Positions 8,730 to 18,122 of a stretch of 64,000 nucleotides of DNA are shown here, one piece after another; position 1 is the stretch's first letter; each line of letters begins with the position of its first letter. The notes under the pieces are model-generated. The model was not told the DNA's origin, ran no database searches, and was given only the letters and a program-made list of their open reading frames with translations. A program made the translations under genes and the position numbers. This DNA is from Variovorax sp037204085 (GTDB lineage: Bacteria; Pseudomonadota; Gammaproteobacteria; Burkholderiales; Burkholderiaceae_C), in NCBI RefSeq assembly GCF_037204085.1, contig NZ_JBBCBW010000022.1:36995-100994 (forward strand), in the 5' to 3' direction.

Positions 8730-10018
8730 ACCTCTTCGTCATAGGACTCGCGTTCTTCGCGATGCTCGGCATGATGCTGGCCGGCCTGCCGATTGCCGTG
8801 TCGATGGCGCTGGTGGGCATCGTCGGCGGCATCGCGGCCTACGGCGCGCCGTTCATGGACTCGATCGCGCCCGTGGTCTGGGGCGTGCAGAACGAGAACC
8901 TGCTGACCTCGGTGCCGCTGTTCGTGCTGCTCGGCGAACTGCTGCTGCGCTCGGGCATTGCCGACCGCATGTACATCGCGCTGTCGGCCTGGCTCGGCCG
9001 CCTGCCCGGCGGGCTGCTGCACACCAACATCGGCAGCTGCGCGCTGTTCGCGGCCACCTCGGGTTCGTCGGTGGCCACCGCGGCCACGGTGGGCACGGTG
9101 GCGCTGCCTTCGCTGCACCGGCGCGGCTACTCGATGCGCGCCTCGCTCGGCAGCCTGGCCGCCGGCGGCACGCTGGGCATTCTGATTCCGCCCAGCGTGA
9201 ACATGATCGTGTACGGCTCCCTCACCAACAACTCGATCGGCAAGCTGTTCATCGCGGGCATCATCCCGGGCCTGCTCCTGACCGGTCTCTTCATGCTGTG
9301 GATCGCGGGCTCCAGCCTGGCGAGCGGCAACGCGATGCGCGAGGCCAAGGTGCCGCTGAATGACCGCATCCGCGCGCTGGTGCACCTGGTGCCGCCGGCG
9401 GTGGTGTTCGGCATTGTGATGGGCAGCCTCTACTTCGGCATTGCCACCGCGGCCGAGAGCGCCGCGCTGGGCGTGATTGCGGCGCTGGGCTTCGTGCTGC
9501 ATTCGGGCAAGCTGAGCTGGGAGCTGATGCGCAACTGCTTCGTCTCGACCGCGCGCGTGAGCGGCATGATCCTGCTGATCGTGGTGGCGGCCTTCGTGCT
9601 GAACCTGACGGTGAGCCTCACCGGCGTGGCCGAGGCCATGACCAAGTGGGTCTCGGGCCTGGGCCTGTCGGCCACGGGGCTGATCCTGGCGCTGATGGTG
9701 TTCTACCTGGTGCTCGGCATGTTCATGGACGTGCTGTCGATGCAGGTGGCAACCATTCCCATCACCTACCCGATCGCCACCGCGCTGGGCGTCGACCCGA
9801 TCTGGTTCGGCATCTTCATCGTGCTGATGTGCGAGCTCGGGCTCATCACACCGCCGGTGGGCATGAACCTTTTCGTGGTGCACGGCATCCGGCCCGACAA
9901 GGGCGGCATCGAGGACGCGATATGGGGCGCACTGCCCTATGCGCTGATCATGATCCTGTTCACCCTGCTGCTCCTGGCCGTGCCGCAGCTGGTGACCTGG
10001 CTGCCGGGACGCATGTGA
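8726..10018 (+). CDS. TRAP transporter large permease (DctM family)
   Basis: A 430-residue, multi-pass protein that carries the transport pathway of the TRAP system. MNLFVIGLAFFAMLGMMLAG opens the first segment. FAATSGSSVATAATVGTVALP and GGTLGILIPPSVNMIVYG are DctM hallmarks, and ELGLITPPVGMNLFVVHG lies near the C-terminus. The ATG overlaps the DctQ stop by four bases (ATGA) and GGAGGAAG is correctly spaced before it. It is followed by a second receptor gene whose start overlaps its stop, so four transport genes form one tightly coupled unit. Confidence 0.93.
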   Translation: MNLFVIGLAFFAMLGMMLAGLPIAVSMALVGIVGGIAAYGAPFMDSIAPVVWGVQNENLLTSVPLFVLLGELLLRSGIADRMYIALSAWLGRLPGGLLHTNIGSCALFAATSGSSVATAATVGTVALPSLHRRGYSMRASLGSLAAGGTLGILIPPSVNMIVYGSLTNNSIGKLFIAGIIPGLLLTGLFMLWIAGSSLASGNAMREAKVPLNDRIRALVHLVPPAVVFGIVMGSLYFGIATAAESAALGVIAALGFVLHSGKLSWELMRNCFVSTARVSGMILLIVVAAFVLNLTVSLTGVAEAMTKWVSGLGLSATGLILALMVFYLVLGMFMDVLSMQVATIPITYPIATALGVDPIWFGIFIVLMCELGLITPPVGMNLFVVHGIRPDKGGIEDAIWGALPYALIMILFTLLLLAVPQLVTWLPGRM

Positions 10019-11061
10019 TGATGAAGAAACTCAAGCCCGTTCTCGTTGCCGCGGCCGCCCTCGCCCTGGCGCTGCCCGCGCCGGCCCAGAACGCACGGCT
10101 GCGCGTGGCCGGCAGCCTGGTGTCCGGCGGCCAGATCCAGCAGCACAAGGAGCAGCCGTTCTTCGAGAACTTCGCGAAGAACACCGGCCTGCCGATCGAT
10201 GCCGACTACAAGCCGCTCGACGTGCTCGGCATGAAAGACGCCGACAGCCTGCGCGTGCTCAAGTCGGGGCTGTTCGACATCGTGGCGCTGCGGCTCGCGC
10301 AGGTCTCGCGCGACGATCCGTTCCTGCTCGGCCCCGACATCGTCGGCCTCTCGACCGACTACGACACCGCGCGCAAGGTGGTCGATGCTTACCGCGCGCC
10401 CCTCGACACGCGGCTGCAGGAGCGCCATGACGCCAAGCTGCTGGGCACCTATCCGTTCGGCCCGCAGATCATGTTCTGCAAGACCCCGATTGCGGGCCTT
10501 GCCGATCTCAAGGGCAAGAAGGTGCGGGTCAGCGACCAGTCGCTCGCGCGCTTCATCGAGCGGCTCGACGGCATTCCGGTGGCGCTGGCTTTCACCGAGA
10601 CGCAGCAGGCGCTGGAGCGTGGCGTGGTCGACTGCGCCATCACCGGGCCGAGCTCCGCCAACTCGGCCGGCTGGCCCGAGGTGACCACGCATGTCATGCC
10701 GATCGGCTTCCAGATCCACTTCGTCGCCTATGCCATCAGCCTGAAGAAGTGGAATGCGCTGCCGCCCGCGCAGCAAGCCAGGATGACGGCCGCCTTCCAG
10801 CAGTTGGAGGCCGACACCTGGGCTTATTCGCGCGAGCTGTGGGACGACGCCTCGCGCTGCAACGTGGGGCGCGAGCCGTGCAAGCTCGGCAAGCGCTACG
10901 CCATGAAGGAAGTGCCGGTGAAGCCGGCCGACCAGAAGCTGGTGCGCGATGCGGTCGGCGCAGTTTCGCTGCCGCTGTGGGCGGAGGTTTGCGACAAGTC
11001 CTACGACAAGTGCTCGGCCATCTGGAAGCAGGTTGTCGCGCCGGTGGTGGGCCTCCGGTAA
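10018..11061 (+). CDS. TRAP transporter solute receptor (DctP family), copy 2
   Basis: A 347-residue paralogue of the receptor at 6979, with its own signal peptide (MMKKLKPVLVAAAALALALPAPAQ cleaved near residue 24). Both share the GxVVDCAITGPSSANSAGWPEVTTH segment and the C-terminal WAEVCDKS...C motif, with paired cysteines that may form a disulfide. It begins in a TGATG overlap with the large-permease stop. Two receptors on one permease suggest either two ligands or a recent duplication. The residues around the ligand pocket differ (for instance RVMKAGLFDIV against RVLKSGLFDIV), which would fit related but distinct solutes. Confidence 0.9.
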   Translation: MMKKLKPVLVAAAALALALPAPAQNARLRVAGSLVSGGQIQQHKEQPFFENFAKNTGLPIDADYKPLDVLGMKDADSLRVLKSGLFDIVALRLAQVSRDDPFLLGPDIVGLSTDYDTARKVVDAYRAPLDTRLQERHDAKLLGTYPFGPQIMFCKTPIAGLADLKGKKVRVSDQSLARFIERLDGIPVALAFTETQQALERGVVDCAITGPSSANSAGWPEVTTHVMPIGFQIHFVAYAISLKKWNALPPAQQARMTAAFQQLEADTWAYSRELWDDASRCNVGREPCKLGKRYAMKEVPVKPADQKLVRDAVGAVSLPLWAEVCDKSYDKCSAIWKQVVAPVVGLR

Positions 11062-11068
11062 GCGCACG

Positions 11069-12448
11069 ATGAAAGCACTCTGGCAACTCACGGCGGCCCA
11101 GCTCGCCGAAGGTTTTGGCGCCGGCGCCTTCACGCCGGACCAGGCGCTCGCAGCTTGCCTGGCACGCAGCGCCGAAGTGAACCCGCGGCTCAATGCGCTG
11201 GTCGCGCTCGACGCCGAAGGCGCGGCCGAGGCCGCCGCGCAAAGCACCGCGCGCTGGCGCTCGGGCCGTGCGCTCGGCGCGCTCGACGGCGTGCCGGCCA
11301 CCATCAAGGACAACCTGCAGGTGCGCGGCCTGCCCACGCACTGGGGCAGCCGCGCGCTGGCGGGCTTCGTCGCCGAGCGCGACGAGCTCCCGGTGGCGCG
11401 GCTGCGCGAGGCCGGCGCGGTGATCTTCGGCAAGACCAACGTGCCCGAGTTCACGATGCAGGGCTACACCGGCAACCCGGTGTTCGGGCCCACCGGCAAT
11501 CCGTGGAACCCGGCGCTCACGCCCGGCGGCTCCTCGGGCGGCGCGGTGGCGCTGGTGGCCGCGGGGGGCTGCCCGATCGCGCTGGGCACCGATGGCGGCG
11601 GTTCCATACGCAGGCCCGCCTCGCACACCAACCTGGTCGGGCTCAAGCCCTCGCGCGGTCGCGTGCGGCGCGGCAACGGCCTGCCGCCGATCTTTCTGGA
11701 CTTCGAGGTGGTGGGGCCGATGGCGCGCTGCGTAGACGACGTGGCCGCGGTGATGCGGGCGATTGCGCCGCGCGCCGAGGCCGATGCACCGCATGAAGCC
11801 AGGCCCGCACGCATCCTCTACCTGCCGCGCTTCGCGGACCACCCGGTGGACCCACGCATCGCGCGGCTGGTGGATGCCGCGGCCGACAACCTGGCCGCGC
11901 TCGGCCACCAGGTCACGACGCTGCCGCGCTTCGAGTTGGCCGAGGCGGTGAACCAGCGTTGGCCGCTACTCGCGCAGGTGGGTCTGGCCTGGCTGGTGGA
12001 CCATCCGCGCGAACTCTCGGCCCGCCCCTTCGATCCCGCGCTGTTCGGCCCCGCAATGCAGGCCAACACCGAAACCGGCCGCGCCGCCTCGGCGCGCGAG
12101 TTGTTCGAGCTGCTGTTCGAGGCCGAGCGCCTGCGCGGCGAACTCGCCGGCCTGTTCGAGCAGCACGACTTCCTGCTGACCCCCGCAACCGCGGCGCTGC
12201 CCTGGCCCGCGGCCGACACCCATCCGCCGCGCATCGACGGCCGCGAGGTCGGCCCGCGCGGCCACGCGGTGTTCGCCGGCTTCGTCAATGCCGTGGGCCT
12301 GCCCGCGATCGCGTTGCCCTGCGGCTTTGCCGAGGGCCTGCCGGTGGGGCTGCAGCTGGTCGCGCGCGAAGGCGGCGACAACGCGCTGCTGGCGCTGTCC
12401 CGCGAATTCGAACGCGCGCATCCGTGGCAGCGCTTTCCCGCCCTGTGA
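11069..12448 (+). CDS. amidase signature family amidohydrolase
   Basis: A 459-residue enzyme that hydrolyses an amide or carbamoyl bond. The Ser-cisSer-Lys triad is visible: Lys80 in GVPATIKDNLQ, Ser155 in the TPGGSSGGAV block, and nucleophile Ser179 in GTDGGGSIRRPAS. It starts 7 bases after the second TRAP receptor and its stop overlaps the next gene, so it is part of the hydantoinase/TRAP operon. A role in hydrolysing the ring-opened product is plausible but inferred. GatA is unlikely because no gatB or gatC is adjacent. Confidence 0.9.
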   Translation: MKALWQLTAAQLAEGFGAGAFTPDQALAACLARSAEVNPRLNALVALDAEGAAEAAAQSTARWRSGRALGALDGVPATIKDNLQVRGLPTHWGSRALAGFVAERDELPVARLREAGAVIFGKTNVPEFTMQGYTGNPVFGPTGNPWNPALTPGGSSGGAVALVAAGGCPIALGTDGGGSIRRPASHTNLVGLKPSRGRVRRGNGLPPIFLDFEVVGPMARCVDDVAAVMRAIAPRAEADAPHEARPARILYLPRFADHPVDPRIARLVDAAADNLAALGHQVTTLPRFELAEAVNQRWPLLAQVGLAWLVDHPRELSARPFDPALFGPAMQANTETGRAASARELFELLFEAERLRGELAGLFEQHDFLLTPATAALPWPAADTHPPRIDGREVGPRGHAVFAGFVNAVGLPAIALPCGFAEGLPVGLQLVAREGGDNALLALSREFERAHPWQRFPAL

Positions 12449-13209
12449 GCGCGACGGCCGGCGGCCTTGCGCCGGCCAGCGCCGCGCACGCCCTGTGCCT
12501 CGCGCGGCGCGAGGGGCGGCGCGTACCCTCCACGCTGCTGCAGCCGGCCAGCCGCGCCGAGGCCTATGCCATCCAGGACGCCACGCTGGCGGCAATCGGC
12601 CCGGCCGGCGGCTGGAAGGTCGGCGCCCGGGCACCCGGCCACGAGCCCACCTGCGCACCGCTGCCGGCCGAGGGGCTGCTGCCCGATGGCGTGCGACTGC
12701 AGGGCCCGGCATGGCGGCTGCGCGGCATCGAGGCCGAGATCGGCTTCCAGCTCGGCACCGACCTGCCGCCGCGCCCCACGCCCTACACGCTGGCCGATGT
12801 GGCAGGCGCCGTCGAATCGGTGCTGCCGGTGATCGAGATCGTCGAGACCCGGCTGGCCGACTGGTTCGGCGCCGATGCCAACGCCCTGCTGGCCGACCTG
12901 CTGAGCCATGGCGCGCTGGTGCTGGGCCGCCGCCAGCCGTTCGCACCGGCCTGGTTCGACCTGCGGCGCGCAGAGGCCGCCGTGCATTTCGACGGGCAGA
13001 CCGTCGCGCGCACCGTGGGCGGGCATCCGAGCCCCAACGCGGGCGCGCTGCTGGTGTGGCTTGCCAACCATTGCGCCGCGCGCGACGGCGGGCTCAAGGC
13101 AGGGCAGATCGTCACCAGCGGCTCGTGCACCGGCATGCTGTTCGCCTCGGCGGGCACGGCCGTGCGCGTGGAAATCGGCGAACTGGCGCCTGTGGCCCTT
13201 TCGTTCTGA
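12445..13209 (+). CDS. 2-keto-4-pentenoate hydratase-like protein (FAH superfamily)
   Basis: A 254-residue member of the hydratase/decarboxylase branch of the fumarylacetoacetase superfamily. RGIEAEIGFQL holds the metal-binding Glu pair. GALVLGRR, PSPNAGALLVWLANH and GQIVTSGSCTGM match the hydratase pattern. It starts with GTG inside the amidase stop (GTGA), so translation is coupled. Members usually hydrate 2-hydroxypenta-2,4-dienoate or a related dienoate. In this operon it probably handles the carbon skeleton left after deamidation. The actual substrate is not known. Confidence 0.82.
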   Translation: MSATAGGLAPASAAHALCLARREGRRVPSTLLQPASRAEAYAIQDATLAAIGPAGGWKVGARAPGHEPTCAPLPAEGLLPDGVRLQGPAWRLRGIEAEIGFQLGTDLPPRPTPYTLADVAGAVESVLPVIEIVETRLADWFGADANALLADLLSHGALVLGRRQPFAPAWFDLRRAEAAVHFDGQTVARTVGGHPSPNAGALLVWLANHCAARDGGLKAGQIVTSGSCTGMLFASAGTAVRVEIGELAPVALSF

Positions 13210-13292
13210 CATCGTTCGCGTGCGCCACTGCGGCCGGAACCCATGTCCGGAAACAGCGAGCGTCGCAGCCACGCCGGCAGCACACTGGCCGC

Positions 13293-14006
13293 ATGCCGAT
13301 CTCTACCGAACAATCTGTCGCGGCCCTCGACTGGCCGCGCATCGAAACCGAACTCGCCACGCGCGGCTGCGCCACGACGGGTGTGCTGTTCAGCCCCAAG
13401 GAATGCGCCGCACTTACTGCGCTCTACGACGAGCCCGGTCATTTCCGCAGCCGCGTGGTAATGCAGCGCCACGGCTTCGGCCAGGGCGAGTATCAGTATT
13501 TCGCCAACCCGCTGCCACCCTTGCTCGCCGGGTGGCGCAGCGCCCTCTACGAGCGGCTGGCACCTCTTGCCAACGCGTGGGCCGCGGCCATGGGCCAGCC
13601 GGCCGCCTACCCGGCGGACCACGCCTCCTACCTCGCGCGCTGCCATGCGGCGGGCCAGTTGCGCCCCACGCCGCTGCTGCTTCGCTACGAGGAGGGCGAC
13701 TACAACTGCCTGCACCAGGACCTGTATGGCGACCTGCAGTTTCCGCTGCAACTCACGGTGCTGCTGAGCCGGCCGGGGGAAGACTTCACGGGCGGCGAAT
13801 TCGTGCTGACCGAGCAGCGGCCACGCATGCAGTCGCGCGCCGAGGTGGTGTCGCTCGCGCAGGGCGAGGCGGTGATCTTCGCGGTGAACCAGCGGCCGGT
13901 GGCGGGCACGCGCGGCACCTACCGCGTGACGATGCGGCACGGCGTGAGCCGCGTGCGCTCCGGGCGGCGCCACACACTCGGAATTATTTTTCACGACGCG
14001 CGCTGA
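13293..14006 (+). CDS. 2-oxoglutarate/Fe(II)-dependent oxygenase
   Basis: A 237-residue double-stranded beta-helix oxygenase. The iron site is H141-x-D143 in NCLHQDLYGDLQF and His216 in TMRHGVSRVRSG, and Arg226 is placed to bind the 2-oxoglutarate carboxylate. The arrangement resembles the PF09859 family, which Pfam describes as acting on damaged DNA; that role is not demonstrated by the sequence. It stands alone, 83 bases after the hydratase gene, with an AT-richer gap before the cyclase gene, and shows no obvious tie to the catabolic operon. Confidence 0.82.
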   Translation: MPISTEQSVAALDWPRIETELATRGCATTGVLFSPKECAALTALYDEPGHFRSRVVMQRHGFGQGEYQYFANPLPPLLAGWRSALYERLAPLANAWAAAMGQPAAYPADHASYLARCHAAGQLRPTPLLLRYEEGDYNCLHQDLYGDLQFPLQLTVLLSRPGEDFTGGEFVLTEQRPRMQSRAEVVSLAQGEAVIFAVNQRPVAGTRGTYRVTMRHGVSRVRSGRRHTLGIIFHDAR

Positions 14007-14181
14007 CCCAAATAGTTCCCGTGCGGCGCGGAAGTGTTGCGGCAGCCGCGAAATCCTGCACACCTCCAATGAAAACTTAAGTGCGTTAGTAGCGCACTGC
14101 ACACTTACGCTGACACCTGTTAGCGCACTCAACGCAAAATGACCGCTGCATTCCTCGACGCCGCAGCCGTCTTTTGCTTCT

Positions 14182-16080
14182 GTGGAGACAACACCAACAC
14201 CGCCAAGGGCCACGGGCCCCTATCGCAAGCCGCGCCGCTTCAGAGTGGACGTGGGCACCGTCGTCAGCGCCGTTGCCCTGAGCCAGTCGCTGCTGCTGGT
14301 GGCGCTGGGGTACTGGGGCTCGCAGCGTTTGGTCTCCAGCATCGGCCAATCGGCCCACAAGGCAAACCACGACCGCACCGAAGACAAGGTGCTCGCCTTC
14401 CTGGCCAAGACCGAATCGGTGGTGGGCGCAATCAGCGACTCGCCCAACCTGCGCCCCGCGGGTGACAACTCCGGCCAGACCGCCGAACTGCTGTGGACGC
14501 TGCTGCAGCAATCGCCCGAGCTCGACAGCACCTACGTCGCCAACAACGACGGGCAGATGCTGATGGTGTTGCGCTATCCGGCGCTGGCGGTGCGGCAGAT
14601 TTCGCGCGGGCCGGCTTTCACCACGGAAACATGGCAGTACAAGCCCGCCTCCGATGCGCCGGGCGACGTGCGGCAACGCTACGGCACGACGCGCATCGAG
14701 GCTTACCGCAGCAGCTACGACCCGACGCAGCGCAGCTGGTACCTGCAGGCCCGCCAGGCCAAGGGCCCGATCTGGACCCAGCCCTACGTTTTTGCCGCCG
14801 CGCAGGAGCTGGGCGTGACCTATGCGCTGCCAAGCAGGCGCGGCCCGGACGAAGGCAGCGACGGCGCCATGATCGTGGCGGGCGACGTGTCGCTGGGGCG
14901 GTTGTCCGAATTCGTGCGCCTTTTCAGCAGCGGCAGCGGGCAAGGCAACAGCGCATTGCTGAGCGCCGACTATCAAGTGCTCGCCCGCAGCGACGTGCCG
15001 GGCGTGGTCCGCGAACTGGCACCGGCCAAGGGCGGCATTCTCGGCGCGCTGCACGAGCACATGGTTGCCGACGGCCTTGCGGCCGGACCGCACGACACCA
15101 GCTTTTCGATCGCGTTCGATGGCAAGCGCTATCTGGTGCAGCACTCGCGCATTCCGTCCACCGGCTGGCAGCTGGTGAGCTGGGTGCCCGAAGACATGCT
15201 GCTGGGCGGCCTGCAGCGCGCCGTGCTGTGGGGGCTGCTGCTGGCCGTGATTTTCCTGGCGGCGACGCTCCTGCTGTCGCTGCGGCTCTCCAAGCTGGTC
15301 ACGGCGCCGGTCGAGAACCTGTCGCGCATCGCGCGGCGCATCGGCTTGCTGGAGCTGGACAACCTGCCGCGCGAACCGAGCCGGGTGCTCGAAATCCAGC
15401 ACCTGGACCAGGCCTTGGACGAATCGGCGCGAAGCCTCAAGGCGTTCAGCAAGTTCGTGCCGGTCGACGTGATCAACCGGCTCATTGCCGAAGGCCACAC
15501 GCTGGCGCCCAGCGGATCGCCGCGCCGCATTGCCGTGATGTTCACCGATGTCGAGGGCTTTACCCGCATCTCGGAATCGCTCGAACCCGATGTGCTGGTG
15601 GGCATGCTGACCGAGTACTTCAATCTTGCGGCGCGCGTGTTCGCGCAGCACGGCGGCGTGATCGACAAGTTCATCGGCGACGGCATCATGGTGCTGTGGG
15701 GCGCACCCGCGGACCTGCGCGACGCGGAGTACCAGGCCTGCACGGCGGCGCTTCAGCTGCATGCCGAAATGGGCGAGCTCAACCGCAAGTGGCGCGCCGA
15801 AGGGCTGCCCGAATTCCGCACGCGCATCGGCATTCACACGGGCGTGGTGATTGCCGGCGTGCTCGGGTCGAACGACCGCCTGGCCTACACCGCCTTTGGC
15901 GACGTGATCAACGTGGCGAGCCGCATCGAGGGCATCAACAAGCAGCTGGGCACGCAAACGCTGGTGTCGGAGGCCACCTATGAGGCGCTGCGCGGGCGGC
16001 TGCGCACGCGCCGCATCGAGGAAGATGCGGAAATTCGCGGGCGCCGCACGCGCATGGTGCTCTACGAACTGCTGGCCTGA
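14182..16080 (+). CDS. membrane-bound class III adenylate cyclase with extracytoplasmic sensor
   Basis: A 632-residue sensor cyclase. A membrane segment at about 23-45 is followed by a periplasmic Cache-like sensor (about 50-340), a second membrane segment at about 347-368, a HAMP-like linker, and a C-terminal class III catalytic domain. FTDVEGFT (from 454) and DKFIGDG (from 495) supply the metal aspartates 456 and 500, and Lys496 is the adenine-selecting lysine; YTAFGDVINVASRIE completes the site. Product cAMP is therefore likely. The reported start is GTG with no good ribosome site, so the N-terminus is uncertain. Its 3' end overlaps the convergent aacS gene by 19 bases. Confidence 0.9.
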   Translation: METTPTPPRATGPYRKPRRFRVDVGTVVSAVALSQSLLLVALGYWGSQRLVSSIGQSAHKANHDRTEDKVLAFLAKTESVVGAISDSPNLRPAGDNSGQTAELLWTLLQQSPELDSTYVANNDGQMLMVLRYPALAVRQISRGPAFTTETWQYKPASDAPGDVRQRYGTTRIEAYRSSYDPTQRSWYLQARQAKGPIWTQPYVFAAAQELGVTYALPSRRGPDEGSDGAMIVAGDVSLGRLSEFVRLFSSGSGQGNSALLSADYQVLARSDVPGVVRELAPAKGGILGALHEHMVADGLAAGPHDTSFSIAFDGKRYLVQHSRIPSTGWQLVSWVPEDMLLGGLQRAVLWGLLLAVIFLAATLLLSLRLSKLVTAPVENLSRIARRIGLLELDNLPREPSRVLEIQHLDQALDESARSLKAFSKFVPVDVINRLIAEGHTLAPSGSPRRIAVMFTDVEGFTRISESLEPDVLVGMLTEYFNLAARVFAQHGGVIDKFIGDGIMVLWGAPADLRDAEYQACTAALQLHAEMGELNRKWRAEGLPEFRTRIGIHTGVVIAGVLGSNDRLAYTAFGDVINVASRIEGINKQLGTQTLVSEATYEALRGRLRTRRIEEDAEIRGRRTRMVLYELLA

Positions 16081-18068
16081 GCCGCGCGCCGCGCTGCAAA
16101 CGCCACGAACCAGTCGAGGCTGCCAGGGTTGGCCATGGCCTCGCGGTTGACCACTTTCTCGATCGGCTGGCCGAGCAGCAGCTTCTTGATCGGCAGCTCC
16201 TGCTTCTTGCCCGAAAGCGTGCGCGGGATTTCGTCGACCTGGAAGATGTCGTTGGGCGCAAAGCGCGGCGAGAGCGATGTCTTGATGGCGTCGTTGATCT
16301 TCGCGCGCATGGCGTTGTCCAGCGGTACGCCGGGGCGCAGTACCACGAACAGCGGCATGTAGCTTTCACGGCCGAGGTATTCGAGGTCGACCACCATCGA
16401 ATCGAGCACTTCGGGCAGGCCTTCCACGGCGCTGTAGATCTCGCTGGTGCCCATGCGCAGGCCCTGGCGGTTGATGGTGGCGTCGCTGCGGCCGTAGATG
16501 ATGCAGCCGCCGTCTTCGCCGATCTTGATCCAGTCGCCGTGGCGCCAGATGCCGGGGTAGGTGTCGAAGTAGCTCGACAGGTAGCGCGCATTGCCTTCGT
16601 CGCCCCAGAAGTACAGCGGCATCGATGGAATCGCCTTGGTGCAGACCAGCTCGCCCACTTCGCCGATGACGGGCTGGCCATCTTCGTTCCAAGCCTCGAC
16701 CGCGTGGCCGAGCTGCCGGCACTGCATCTGGCCGGGCACTTCGGGCAGTTCGCGGTTGCCACCGACGAACGCGCCGCAGAAGTCGGTGCCGCCCGAAATG
16801 TTGCACCACCACACGCTGTGGGCGCCCGCGGCCAGCAGCTGCTCCGTGCCCCAGCGCTGCACTTCTTCCGACAGCGGCGAGCCGGTGCTGCCGAGCGCGC
16901 GCACGCGGGTAAGGTCTCCGCATTCGGCCGCCACCACGCCGGCCTTCATGCAATTGGTGAAGTAGGCCGCGCCGGCACCGAAGAAGCTGATGCGGTGCTT
17001 GGCGACAAAGCGCCACAGCACGGCCCAGTCGGGCTTCTCCTTGCTGCCGGCCGGGTGGCCGTCGTAGATGACGATGGTCGAGCCGAACGCCAGCCCGCCG
17101 AGCTGGCAGTTCCACATGACCCAACCGGTGGAGCTGTACCAGTGGAAGCGCTCGCCGAAGTTGTTGGCACCGTAGCTCGCGCCCACGTCGTTGTGCAGCC
17201 CGCAGGCATACATGGTCATGATGATGCCGCCCTGCCCGTGCACGATGGGCTTGGGCAGGCCGGTGGTGCCGCTCGAATAGACGATCCATATCGGATGATC
17301 GAAGGGCAGCCACTCGGGCTCGAAGGCGGCCACCTCGGCGTCGTTGCGCGCAATGGCGTCTTGCCAGCCGGCATCGACATCAAGCTGTTGCGCGGCATAC
17401 GGCGTTCGGAGCAGCAGCAGCTTCTGCACGCTGGGCAGTGCGCCGCGCAGCTCTTGCACCACGGCGCTGCGATCGATGGGCTTGGCGCCGTAGTGCACGC
17501 CGTCGGCGGCAATCAGCAGCGTGGGTTCGATCTGCCGGAAGCGGTCGACCACGGCGGCCGTGCCCATGTCGGGCGCGCACACGCTCCACACCGCACCGAT
17601 GCTCGAGCACGCGAGAAATGCCACCATGGTTTCGGGCACGTTGGGCATGTAGGCGGCCACGCGGTCTCCGCGTCGCACGCCAAGCGAGCGCAGCGTGAGC
17701 GCAACCGAAGCCACCTGGCGGCGCAGCTCGGGCCACGACATCTCGCGCACCTGGCCGAGCTCGTTGTCGCTCACGATGGCGGGCATGCCGGCCGCGTGCG
17801 CCGCATCGGCATGGCGCAGCACCTCGCGCGCGTAGTTGACCTGCGCGCCCGGGAACCACGTGGCGCCGGGCATGCGCGCTTCAGCCAGCACCGCGGTGTG
17901 CGGCGTGGGCGACCGCATGCCCATGTAGTCCCAGATGCTCTGCCAGAAGGCGTCCAGGTCAGTCACTGACCAGCGCCACAGCGCGTCGTAGGTGTCGAAC
18001 GAGAGGCCGCGCTGGTCGCGCAGCCAGTCCTGGTAGAGGCGGATCTGGGGAATGTTGGGAGCGAGCAT
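16062..18068 (-). CDS. aacS: acetoacetyl-CoA synthetase (acetoacetate-CoA ligase)
   Basis: A 668-residue adenylate-forming ligase that activates acetoacetate with ATP and CoA. The N-terminal RLYQDWLRDQRGLSFDTYDALWRWSV, the P-loop IVYSSGTTGLPKPIVHG, the long GERFHWYSSTGWVMWNCQ block and NINRQG-like DATINRQGLRMGT are typical of AacS and distinguish it from acetyl-CoA synthetase. PRTLSGKKQELPIKK carries the C-terminal catalytic lysine. An upstream TTG at 18104, preceded by GAGG, would add 12 residues. It is divergent from tetR, with operator-like repeats between them. The fumarylacetoacetase across the promoter releases acetoacetate, which gives AacS a ready substrate. Confidence 0.93.
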   Translation of the reverse strand: MLAPNIPQIRLYQDWLRDQRGLSFDTYDALWRWSVTDLDAFWQSIWDYMGMRSPTPHTAVLAEARMPGATWFPGAQVNYAREVLRHADAAHAAGMPAIVSDNELGQVREMSWPELRRQVASVALTLRSLGVRRGDRVAAYMPNVPETMVAFLACSSIGAVWSVCAPDMGTAAVVDRFRQIEPTLLIAADGVHYGAKPIDRSAVVQELRGALPSVQKLLLLRTPYAAQQLDVDAGWQDAIARNDAEVAAFEPEWLPFDHPIWIVYSSGTTGLPKPIVHGQGGIIMTMYACGLHNDVGASYGANNFGERFHWYSSTGWVMWNCQLGGLAFGSTIVIYDGHPAGSKEKPDWAVLWRFVAKHRISFFGAGAAYFTNCMKAGVVAAECGDLTRVRALGSTGSPLSEEVQRWGTEQLLAAGAHSVWWCNISGGTDFCGAFVGGNRELPEVPGQMQCRQLGHAVEAWNEDGQPVIGEVGELVCTKAIPSMPLYFWGDEGNARYLSSYFDTYPGIWRHGDWIKIGEDGGCIIYGRSDATINRQGLRMGTSEIYSAVEGLPEVLDSMVVDLEYLGRESYMPLFVVLRPGVPLDNAMRAKINDAIKTSLSPRFAPNDIFQVDEIPRTLSGKKQELPIKKLLLGQPIEKVVNREAMANPGSLDWFVAFAARRAAQASSS

Positions 18069-18122
18069 GGCATTGAGCGTAATGCTGCAATCCACCCCGC
18101 TCAATCGGGGTTGACCTCAGGG

